From: Sphingopyxis panaciterrae | GTDB lineage: Bacteria; Pseudomonadota; Alphaproteobacteria; Sphingomonadales; Sphingomonadaceae | Reading direction: 5' to 3' | Length of the DNA stretch: 64,000 bases | Assembly: GCF_011762125.1 (NCBI RefSeq) | Contig: NZ_JAASQN010000001.1 | Location: forward strand, 1 to 64,000 | In this document: positions 55,397 to 64,000 of the stretch, piece after piece | Numbering within the stretch: the first letter of the stretch is position 1 | How the letters are laid out: each line of letters opens with the position of its first letter | Translations under genes and position numbers: made by a program | The notes under the pieces: generated by a model | Databases searched by the model: none | What the model saw: only the letters and a program-made list of their open reading frames with translations | What the model was told of the DNA's origin: nothing

Positions 55397-56149
55397 ATGA
55401 GCCTCTTCCTCACTCTCGCCCTTGTCGCCGCCGATCCGCCCACGCCGCCAGTCGAGCGCTGCGGCTATCGCATCGTCCGGAGCTATCCGCACGATGCGAC
55501 GAGCTTCACGCAGGGCCTGTTCTGGGACGGCGGACATCTTTACGAAGGCACGGGGCAATATGGCAAATCGCGCGTCGCCCGGCTCGACCTCAAGACCGGC
55601 AAGGCGCTGGCCCAGACCAGGCTTCCCGCCGACCAGTTCGGCGAAGGGATCACGCGGTGGAAGGACCAGATCGTCGGCGTGACCTGGCAGGGCGGCGTCG
55701 GCCATCGCTGGGCGATCAAGGATCTGAAGCCGCTCGGCAACTTCACCTATGAAGGCGAGGGCTGGGGACTGACGATGGTCGGGAACAGCCTGGTGCTGAG
55801 CGACGGCACCCCCGAATTGCGCTTCCTCGACCCCGCGACGATGAAGGAACAGAAGCGGGTCACGGTGCGCTTCGGCGGCCGGCCCATCCCGATGATCAAT
55901 GAACTGGAGACGATCGAGGGGCAGGTCTGGGCCAATATCTGGATGACCGACTTCATCATCCGCATCGATCCCGCCACCGGCGACGTCGCTTCGCTCATCG
56001 ACCTGTCGGGGCTCAAGGCCGATGCGGGCGCTGCAGGCGACGACAGCGTGCTCAACGGCATCGCATGGGACGCGAAGCAGAAGCGGCTGTTCGTTACCGG
56101 AAAATATTGGCCCAAACTCTACGAGATTGCGCTCGCCGACTGCCACTAG
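55397..56149 (+). CDS. Glutaminyl-peptide cyclotransferase (plant/bacterial type)
   Basis: A 250-aa exported five-bladed propeller of the QC type found in papaya and Xanthomonas. It converts N-terminal glutamine to pyroglutamate. A short hydrophobic leader (MSLFLTLALVAADP) is followed by SYPHDATSFTQGLFWDGGHLYEGTGQYGKSRV, FGEGITRWKDQIVGVTWQ, EGWGLTMVGNSLVLSDGTPEL and INELETIEGQVWANIW, all conserved with catalytic Glu/Trp residues. It converges with the DJ-1/PfpI gene and overlaps it by four bases. Confidence 0.9.
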   Translation: MSLFLTLALVAADPPTPPVERCGYRIVRSYPHDATSFTQGLFWDGGHLYEGTGQYGKSRVARLDLKTGKALAQTRLPADQFGEGITRWKDQIVGVTWQGGVGHRWAIKDLKPLGNFTYEGEGWGLTMVGNSLVLSDGTPELRFLDPATMKEQKRVTVRFGGRPIPMINELETIEGQVWANIWMTDFIIRIDPATGDVASLIDLSGLKADAGAAGDDSVLNGIAWDAKQKRLFVTGKYWPKLYEIALADCH

Positions 56150-56838
56150 CGCAGGAGCGCTGCCTCCATTCGCGCCGCCGCGGCGTCATAGACGCGCGCC
56201 TTCAATCCCGCGGTGACCGCTGCGGGCGCACGGGCGGGGTGGCCGCCGGCGAAGGGCGGGGCGGGGTCATATTCGATTGCGAGCTGAATCGCCTGCGCGA
56301 CGGCGTCGCCCTGCAGCCGCGCGATCAGCGTCAGCGCAAAATCGAGCCCCGACGTCACGCCGCCGCTGGTGACGATATTCCCATCCTCGACGACGCGGGC
56401 CGCCACCGGATCGGCGCCGACGCGCGGCAACAAATGCGTATAGCCCCAGTGCGTCGTTGCCCGCTTGCCCGCCAGCAGCCCGGCGCGGCCCAGCAGGAAA
56501 GCGCCCGTGCACACACTCGTCGTCCATTGGGCTCCGGCTGCCTGACGCGCGATGAAATCGATCGTCGCCGCATCGCCGAGTGCGTCGGCGACGCCATGCC
56601 CGCCCGGGACACAGAGGATGTCGGCTTGCGGGCAGCTTGCGAAATCATGCGTGGGCAGGATCGAAAAGCCGCAGTCGGTGGCGATCGGGGCAAGCTGTGT
56701 GGCGGCACCCGCCAGCCGGGCGCCGGGCATACGGCAGAGCGCCTGCGCGGGCGCGGTGAAGTCGAGCTGGGTGATGCCGGGAAAAAGCAGGAAGACGATC
56801 TGGGTCGGCGCGGGTTCGGGAATCGGAAGCTCGGGCAT
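56146..56838 (-). CDS. DJ-1/PfpI protein, isonitrile hydratase-like
   Basis: A 230-aa class I glutamine-amidotransferase-like fold. FPGITQLDFTAPAQAL holds the acidic residue and SVCTGAFLLGRAGLLAGKRATTHW the nucleophile-elbow Cys110. These match isonitrile hydratase InhA of Pseudomonas, which hydrates isonitriles to N-formamides. Others in this group are regulators, but no AraC domain is present here. ATG at 56838 has AGGACC upstream. Substrate is unproven. Confidence 0.82.
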   Translation of the reverse strand: MPELPIPEPAPTQIVFLLFPGITQLDFTAPAQALCRMPGARLAGAATQLAPIATDCGFSILPTHDFASCPQADILCVPGGHGVADALGDAATIDFIARQAAGAQWTTSVCTGAFLLGRAGLLAGKRATTHWGYTHLLPRVGADPVAARVVEDGNIVTSGGVTSGLDFALTLIARLQGDAVAQAIQLAIEYDPAPPFAGGHPARAPAAVTAGLKARVYDAAAARMEAALLR

Positions 56839-56985
56839 CGGGATGGTCCTTGCACATCGCGGCGGATCACCCAGGCGCGCGGCTCCCCGGCATATGGCCG
56901 ATCCCGCTCCCCGATGGGATTCCATCATCAGCGCCAGTCGCGGGACGCCCTATCCTACCCTCGCGCCCGAACGAACGAAAGGTGA

Positions 56986-57204
56986 TTATTCGCCGGGACG
57001 GGCCTTGCCTGCAGTGTCCTTCTTTGGTGCGGGCGCGGGGATGCTGTCGCGGCTTTCGAGCATCGCGGCGGCATCGTCGAGCGCCTTGGCCTCGCTGACC
57101 GTCACGCCGCCGGGGCCAGGTTCATTGTCGGTGCGGCTGCATCCCGCGGTCAGCGCGATCGCGGCCGCGATCGGCATCCACAGCGCGCTACGGGTCCGGG
57201 GCAT
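56986..57204 (-). CDS. Small lipoprotein of unknown function
   Basis: A 72-aa precursor with a lipobox LTAGC (Cys22) and a mature part of about 50 residues: an acidic Ala-rich helix (VSEAKALDDAAAMLES) and a Pro/Lys tail. GGGAGAGAC precedes the ATG. It lies downstream of the two alanine-rich lipoproteins on the same strand, separated by a terminator. No family recognised. Confidence 0.7.
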   Translation of the reverse strand: MPRTRSALWMPIAAAIALTAGCSRTDNEPGPGGVTVSEAKALDDAAAMLESRDSIPAPAPKKDTAGKARPGE

Positions 57205-57218
57205 ATGTCTCTCCCACG

Positions 57219-57251
57219 AAAAGGGGCTCCATCCGCATTGAATGGAGCCCC
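57219..57251 (-). terminator. Intrinsic terminator after the first Ala-rich lipoprotein gene
   Basis: On the minus strand GGGGCTCCAT and ATGGAGCCCC form a perfect 10-bp stem with a nine-base loop, followed by TTTT. It ends transcription from the gene at 57289-57618 just before the next lipoprotein start. A second smaller hairpin (TTGCACGCC / GGCGTGCAA) lies between it and the stop codon. Confidence 0.85.
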
Positions 57252-57288
57252 CGGTTTCGGATTGCACGCCGGGGCGTGCAAGACCCGA

Positions 57289-57618
57289 TTATTTCTTGTC
57301 GTTGGCTTCGGCCTTCTTCGTTTCGTCGGCGATCTTGTCGCCGGCCTTCGAAGCGGCGTCGCCCGCGGCGTTCACGGTGCCTTCGACGGCGTTGCCGGCA
57401 TCCTTGGCGGCAGCGGCGGTCGCGTCGGCGGCGTCGGCCGCACCGGCGGCAACCTTGTCGCCGGCTTCGGCAGCGCCTTCGGCGACGGCATCGCCGGCAG
57501 CGGCGGCATCATCAGCGACAGCGGCGCCGGCTTCCGACGTTTCCTGCTGGGCCTTTTCCGAGCAAGCGGCGAGGCTGAAGGCTGCAGCGGCCATCGAAGC
57601 GATGATGAGTTTGCGCAT
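57289..57618 (-). CDS. Alanine-rich lipoprotein (paralogue 1)
   Basis: A 109-aa precursor with a lipobox SLAAC (Cys19). The mature 90 residues are almost only Ala, Gly, Asp, Glu, Lys, Val and Thr in repeating AAxDAA/AGDKVA units, predicted to form a long amphipathic or disordered helix, ending KKAEANDKK. The composition recalls LEA-like or entericidin-type stress proteins, but I claim no homology. The neighbour at 57801 has the same design. Confidence 0.78.
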   Translation of the reverse strand: MRKLIIASMAAAAFSLAACSEKAQQETSEAGAAVADDAAAAGDAVAEGAAEAGDKVAAGAADAADATAAAAKDAGNAVEGTVNAAGDAASKAGDKIADETKKAEANDKK

Positions 57619-57731
57619 GAAATTTCCTTTCGAATACCAAAGTGACCGAGAGCGGCCACGGTAAGGAAGAATTAGCTGCGGATGCGAGGCTTGGCAACTA
57701 TGTCGCGCACCCGTTGTTTCGCCGCCTGCCC

Positions 57732-57769
57732 AAAAGAAAAGGGGGCGGCCGACAAGGTCGGCAACCCCC
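57732..57769 (-). terminator. Intrinsic terminator after the second Ala-rich lipoprotein gene
   Basis: On the minus strand GGGGG, a 2-base bulge and GCCGAC pair with GTCGGC, two bases and CCCCC around a three-base loop, followed by TTTTCTTTT. It lies 31 bases after the stop codon. Confidence 0.85.
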
Positions 57770-57800
57770 TCTTTCTTTGGCCGAGTGGCCCGAAGAAAGC

Positions 57801-58127
57801 TTACTTCTTGGCTTCTTCGGTCGCAGCCTTGGCGGCGTCGGTCGCTTCCTTGGCGGCGCCGGCAGCTTCGGCGGCCTTGTCGGTCGCGGCAGCGGCATCG
57901 CCGGCAGCAGCAGCGTCGCCGGCAGCGCCAGCAGCAGCGGCGGCATCGCCAGCGGCGGCGTTCGCGTCGGCAGCGCCTTCGGCGGCCTGCATCGCGCCAT
58001 CAGCGGCGCCTTCCACGGTTGCTGCGGCTTCGTCGGTCGTGGCGGGGGCTTCGGCAGCCTTTTCACCGCAAGCGGCGAGGCCCATCGAGGCCGCGAGAAC
58101 GAGCGACAGAGTGATCGACTTCTTCAT
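57801..58127 (-). CDS. Alanine-rich lipoprotein (paralogue 2)
   Basis: A 108-aa precursor with a lipobox GLAAC (Cys20). The mature part is an Ala/Asp/Glu/Gly/Lys repeat (AAEGAADANAAAGDAAAAAG, then TDAAKAATEEAKK). Same plan as the gene at 57289, so probably an old tandem duplication, though each gene has its own terminator. An acidic, helix-forming, membrane-anchored periplasmic protein is predicted; role unknown. The 236 bp upstream to 58363 hold only the SahR-like operator near their right end. Confidence 0.78.
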   Translation of the reverse strand: MKKSITLSLVLAASMGLAACGEKAAEAPATTDEAAATVEGAADGAMQAAEGAADANAAAGDAAAAAGAAGDAAAAGDAAAATDKAAEAAGAAKEATDAAKAATEEAKK

Positions 58128-58335
58128 TTGGGAATACCCCTCTCGATTGAATGAATCGATCGGCATTTCGGATGCGAACCTTTCGATCCGGCAAACTGCC
58201 AATCGCCCAAAGAGCTACAATTTCGGCAAAATGGGCGCAACGGCCTTTTGTCAGGTGGTGCGTGCAAATCGACGGGCTGAGTCGACGCCGGCACCGGAAG
58301 CGGCGGGAAATGGGGGCTAGTGAGTGATTGACCGG

Positions 58336-58355
58336 ATATAAAGAAAGCTTTATAT
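58336..58355 (+). promoter_or_regulatory. SahR-type operator: 8-bp perfect inverted repeat
   Basis: ATATAAAG (58336-58343), four bases, CTTTATAT (58348-58355): perfect arms in a GC-rich region, eight bases before the ArsR-methyltransferase start. From memory it resembles the SahR motif of proteobacteria. It would let the regulator control its own operon with metF and metH. Confidence 0.7.
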
Positions 58356-58363
58356 GTTGCTTC

Positions 58364-59356
58364 ATGACCGAGCTTCTCGACATTTTTCGCGCCCTGGCGG
58401 ACCCGACGCGTTTGCGCATCCTTGCCTTGCTGCGCGAAATGGAGCTGGCGATCGGTGAACTCGCGGTCGTGCTCGACCAGAGCCAGCCGCGCGTCTCGCG
58501 GCATGTCCGTATCCTGGTCGATGCCGGCGTCGTCGAACGCCGTCGCGAAGGGAGCTGGGTCTTCTTGCGCCTCGCACAGGAGGGGCCGGTCGGCGAAACC
58601 CTCGCGCGCGCCGAAAAATGGCCCTTTTCGCCGCGCGAGGCGCTGGTGATCGCGCATGATGCACGCCGCCTCGTTGCCATTCGCACCGAACGCGCCGCCG
58701 CCGCCGAGCGTTATTTCGCCGAACATGCCGCCGAATGGGACGCGATCCGTTCGCGCCACGTTGCCGAGAGCGAAGTCGAGGCGGCGATGCTCGCGATCAT
58801 GCACAACCGCCGGCTCGGCCACCTGCTTGACGTCGGGACCGGGACCGGCCGGATGGCGGAGATTTTCGCCCCGACCGCGCGCCGGATCACTGCACTCGAC
58901 CGCAGCCCTGAAATGCTGCGCATCGCGCGCGCCAAGCTTGCCGGCCAGCCGGTGCCGATCGATCTGGTCCAGGGCGATTTTCTCAACTTGCCGGTGACCG
59001 ACGCCAGCGTCGATACGATTGTCATCCACCAGGCGCTCCATTTCGCGCACGAGCCCGACCGGGTGATCGCCGAAGCGGGGCGGGTGTTGCGCGGCGGCGG
59101 GCATTTGCTGATTGTCGATTTCGCGCCGCACGAGGATGAAGAGCTGCGGACGATGGCGGCGCATGCGCGTCTGGGCTTCTCCGATGCCCAGATTCGCGGC
59201 TGGTTCGCCTCGGCGGGTATGGGGCTCGAAAATTCACAGACGCTCGAAGGCGGTGAGCTGGCGGTCAAGCTATGGCTGGGCCGGCGGCGCAGCGATGAAG
59301 ATCAATCTCCCGTTACCCACGGCGGTGACGGCCAGCGCAAAAGGCTTGCCGCATGA
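58364..59356 (+). CDS. sahR: ArsR-type regulator fused to a methyltransferase domain (SahR-like)
   Basis: A 330-aa fusion. Residues 1-90 are an ArsR winged helix (IFRALADPTRLRILALLREMELAIGELAVVL, QPRVSRHVRILVDAGVVERRREG). Residues about 130-310 are a class I SAM-dependent methyltransferase fold (LDVGTGTGRMAEIF, ITALDRSPEML, VIHQALHFAHEPDRV). SahR regulators bind S-adenosylhomocysteine and derepress methionine-cycle genes; the methyltransferase fold may be the SAH sensor. It overlaps metF by four bases (ATGA) and metF overlaps metH, so the three are one operon. The ATG at 58364 follows the palindromic operator. Confidence 0.82.
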   Translation: MTELLDIFRALADPTRLRILALLREMELAIGELAVVLDQSQPRVSRHVRILVDAGVVERRREGSWVFLRLAQEGPVGETLARAEKWPFSPREALVIAHDARRLVAIRTERAAAAERYFAEHAAEWDAIRSRHVAESEVEAAMLAIMHNRRLGHLLDVGTGTGRMAEIFAPTARRITALDRSPEMLRIARAKLAGQPVPIDLVQGDFLNLPVTDASVDTIVIHQALHFAHEPDRVIAEAGRVLRGGGHLLIVDFAPHEDEELRTMAAHARLGFSDAQIRGWFASAGMGLENSQTLEGGELAVKLWLGRRRSDEDQSPVTHGGDGQRKRLAA

Positions 59357-60294
59357 CATCCCAACTGAATTCGCTCGCCGAGGCACGCCGCGCCGCCGCC
59401 GCCCCGCTGTTCGCCGACCTTGCCGGCGACATCGGCGTCAGCTTCGAATTCTTCCCGCCCAAGACCGAGAAGATGGAGGCACAGCTCTGGGATACGTTCC
59501 AGACGCTCGAACCGCTGGGACCCAGCTTCGTGTCGGTGACCTATGGCGCGGGCGGGTCGACGCGCGAGCGCACCCATGCGACGGTCGCGCGGATCGCGGC
59601 GACCAGCACGGTGCCGCCCGCCGCCCACCTGACCTGCGTCGAGGCCTCGCGCGCCGAGATCGACGCGGTGGCGGAAGCTTATTGGGAAGCGGGCGTGCGC
59701 CATATCGTCGCGCTGCGCGGCGACGTGCCGTCGGGCGGTCCCTATCGTCCGCATCCGGCGGGCTATGCCAATGCGATCGAGCTGGTCGCGGGGCTGAAAG
59801 CGATCGCGCCCTTCGACATTTCTGTCGCCGCCTATCCTGAAGTCCATCCCGACGCGACCTGCGCCGAGGCCGACCTCGACAATCTGAAGCGCAAGCTCGA
59901 CGCCGGCGCGACCCGCGCGATCACGCAATTCTTCTTCGCGCCCGAAAGCTTCCTGCGCTTTCGCGATGCGGCGGCGGCGGCGGGGATCGACGCGCCGATC
60001 ATCCCCGGTATTCTGCCCGTGTCGAACGTATCGCAGACGCGGCGCATGGCCGACATGTGCGGCACCGCGATCCCGGCCTGGATGGTGTCGCTGTTCGACG
60101 GGCTCGACGATCACCCCGCCGCGCGCCAGCTTGTCGCGGCAACGATCGCTGCCGAAATGTGCCGTCGCCTCTATGCGGGCGGAGTGCGCGATTTCCACTT
60201 CTACACGCTCAATCGCGCCGAACTCAGCTATGCGATCTGCCATTTGCTCGGATTGCGGTCGAAGGTCGCGCCCGCGACGGAGAAAGCAGCATGA
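59353..60294 (+). CDS. metF: 5,10-methylenetetrahydrofolate reductase
   Basis: A 313-aa FAD enzyme producing 5-methyltetrahydrofolate for methionine synthase. Recognised by VSFEFFPPKTEKMEAQLW, FVSVTYGAGGSTRERTH, AHLTCVEAS, IVALRGDVP, ITQFFF and IPGILPVSN. Full length. Both ends overlap neighbouring genes by ATGA, giving tight coupling from sahR through metF to metH. Confidence 0.97.
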   Translation: MTSQLNSLAEARRAAAAPLFADLAGDIGVSFEFFPPKTEKMEAQLWDTFQTLEPLGPSFVSVTYGAGGSTRERTHATVARIAATSTVPPAAHLTCVEASRAEIDAVAEAYWEAGVRHIVALRGDVPSGGPYRPHPAGYANAIELVAGLKAIAPFDISVAAYPEVHPDATCAEADLDNLKRKLDAGATRAITQFFFAPESFLRFRDAAAAAGIDAPIIPGILPVSNVSQTRRMADMCGTAIPAWMVSLFDGLDDHPAARQLVAATIAAEMCRRLYAGGVRDFHFYTLNRAELSYAICHLLGLRSKVAPATEKAA

Positions 60295-61340
60295 CAACGG
60301 CTCGCGAAGCCCTGCACGCGGCGGCGAAGCAACGCATCCTGCTGACCGATGGCGGCTGGGGCACCCAGATCCAGGACCGCAAGCTGGTCGAGGCCGATTA
60401 TGCGGGCAAGCTTGGGCTGTCGCACGACCAGAAGGGTAATAACGACATCCTCGCGCTGACCCGCCCCGATATCGTGACCGCGATCGGCGAGGCTTATCTC
60501 AAGGCGGGGTCGGACATCGTTTCGACCAATACCTTCAGTGCCAACACGATCAGCCAGGCCGATTATGGCGCCGAGCATCTGGTCGCCGACATCAATCATG
60601 AAAGCGCGCGATTGGGCCGCGCGATCGCTGACGTCTATCAGGACCGTGATGGACGCCGCCGTTTCATCGCGGGCGCGGTCGGACCGACGAACAAGACGCT
60701 GTCGCTGTCGCCCGACGTCAACAATCCCGGCTATCGCGAGATTGATTTCGACGAGCTCAAGAATGTCTATCTCGATCAGGTCGTCGCCTTGGCCGAAGGC
60801 GGCGCCGACTTCATCCTGATCGAGACGATCTTCGACACGCTGAATGCCAAGGCCGGGATCGCCGCGACGCTGGAAGCCGAAGCGAAGGTCGGGCGCGAAC
60901 TGCCGCTGATGATTTCGATGACGCTGACCGACCTTAGCGGCCGCAACCTGTCGGGGCATACGGTCGAGGCCTTCTGGTATGCGGTGCGCCACGCGCGGCC
61001 GTTGACGATCGGGCTCAACTGCTCGTTCGGCGCGCAGCAGCTTCGCCCGCATGTTCGCGTGCTGTCGGACCTCGCCGATGCGCTGGTGATGGTCTATCCG
61101 AACGCCGGCTTGCCCAACGAACTCGGCGAATATGACGAGCTCCCCGATACGACGGCGGGGCTGGTCCGCGAATGGGCCGAGCATGGCCAGGTCAATATCC
61201 TCGGCGGCTGCTGCGGTTCGACCCCGGCGCATATCGCCGCGATGGCGAAAGCGGTCGAGGGGCTGGCGCCGCGGCACATTCCCGATGTTCCGGTCCGCAC
61301 GCGGCTGGCGGGGCTCGAGCCGTTTACGATGGCCGCCTAG
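60291..61340 (+). CDS. metH: Methionine synthase, homocysteine-binding module (split MetH, first part)
   Basis: A 349-aa protein equal to the N-terminal homocysteine S-methyltransferase domain of MetH. It starts [18 protein letters not shown] and has the zinc-binding cysteines in GLNCSFG and GGCCGSTP near residues 245 and 310. It stops after PFTMAA, where the one-chain enzyme would continue into the pterin domain. Split MetH of this kind is usual in many alphaproteobacteria, so it is not a broken gene. The second part follows after 118 bp. Confidence 0.93.
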   Translation: MTTAREALHAAAKQRILLTDGGWGTQIQDRKLVEADYAGKLGLSHDQKGNNDILALTRPDIVTAIGEAYLKAGSDIVSTNTFSANTISQADYGAEHLVADINHESARLGRAIADVYQDRDGRRRFIAGAVGPTNKTLSLSPDVNNPGYREIDFDELKNVYLDQVVALAEGGADFILIETIFDTLNAKAGIAATLEAEAKVGRELPLMISMTLTDLSGRNLSGHTVEAFWYAVRHARPLTIGLNCSFGAQQLRPHVRVLSDLADALVMVYPNAGLPNELGEYDELPDTTAGLVREWAEHGQVNILGGCCGSTPAHIAAMAKAVEGLAPRHIPDVPVRTRLAGLEPFTMAA

Positions 61341-61452
61341 CTCCCCTCCCGCTTGCGGGAGGGGCGAGGGGAGGGCTTGTTTCTCTCCTGCGTCAACCGA
61401 GATTGAAACAGACCCTCCCCCGACCCCTCCCGCAAGCGGGAAGGGAGAAGAG
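61341..61452. repeat. Paired palindromic repeat, family G, between the two metH genes
   Basis: CCCCTCCCGC-TT-GCGGGAGGGG at the left and CCCCTCCCGC-AA-GCGGGAAGGG at the right, about 60 bases apart. Each is a palindrome and the two can also pair with each other. The right one ends next to the ribosome-binding region of the second metH gene, so it could affect its translation. Confidence 0.8.
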
Positions 61453-61458
61453 AGCCAG

Positions 61459-64000
<2,542 letters not shown>

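Noticed and set aside
58128..58363. Possible SAM/SAH riboswitch before the methionine operon
   Set aside because: No conserved riboswitch core seen; a protein operator explains the AT-rich palindrome.
61341..61458. Frameshift or break in metH
   Set aside because: The first part ends after a complete domain, and the second has its own ATG and ribosome-binding sequence. Split MetH is normal in this bacterial class.

Overview
The window reads as chromosomal DNA of an alphaproteobacterium of the order Sphingomonadales (Sphingopyxis/Sphingomonas-like; the genus is an inference). The grounds are high GC, a serine palmitoyltransferase very close to the Sphingomonas paucimobilis enzyme, NepR/PhyR stress control, a CIRCE-controlled groESL, a split methionine synthase and many short palindromic intergenic repeats. 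It is mostly ordinary housekeeping sequence with a few accessory patches. The first ~90 bases (a C11-G23 run) look like a contig end.

Layout. 0.4-12 kb: class II DAHP synthase, a membrane cNMP-fold protein, an ArsC-like/GDPD/aldo-keto reductase operon, panB, the yfgM-bamB-der block with a TusA-like and an Hpt protein, and a DUF418 membrane protein. 12-20.4 kb: a COQ4-like ubiquinone protein, DUF72, purL, xseB-ispA-coaD, a secreted cyclophilin and queA. 20.4-25.8 kb is accessory: a one-repeat YD mini-protein, a 1427-aa secreted RHS protein with an AT-rich variable tail, an AT-rich gene placed like its immunity gene, a hairpin and a decayed RAYT transposase. A LexA-like direct repeat lies over the promoter of this block. 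25.9-33 kb: FecI/FecR pair, PAS-GGDEF-EAL-PilZ protein, hemerythrin with a consensus sigma-EcfG promoter, tgt, and divergent nepR and phyR. 33-39.3 kb: glnE, a Bcp-type peroxiredoxin, DUF455, M23 peptidase, an ErpA-like protein and xthA.

39.3-50.4 kb is lipid-rich. A GNAT-like acyltransferase (candidate bacterial ceramide synthase) is divergent from a membrane desaturase. Then come lptG/lptF, a DUF2141 protein, a lipid kinase coupled to a Tam41-like CDP-lipid synthase homologue, a hybrid histidine kinase, and serine palmitoyltransferase with its own acyl carrier protein. Together these could make, N-acylate, modify and phosphorylate a sphingoid base and activate the product with CTP, in an organism whose outer membrane is expected to carry glycosphingolipid. 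A solitary Pycsar-effector-like membrane protein follows.

51.5-58.1 kb: MATE transporter, a perfect 34-bp inverted repeat, groES-groEL with CIRCE and an RpoH-like promoter, glutamine cyclotransferase, a DJ-1/PfpI protein and three small lipoproteins, two of them alanine-rich relatives. 58.3-64 kb: an ArsR-methyltransferase regulator (SahR-like, with its palindromic operator), metF and metH split into two genes; the second runs off the right edge. No tRNA, rRNA or CRISPR array was seen.
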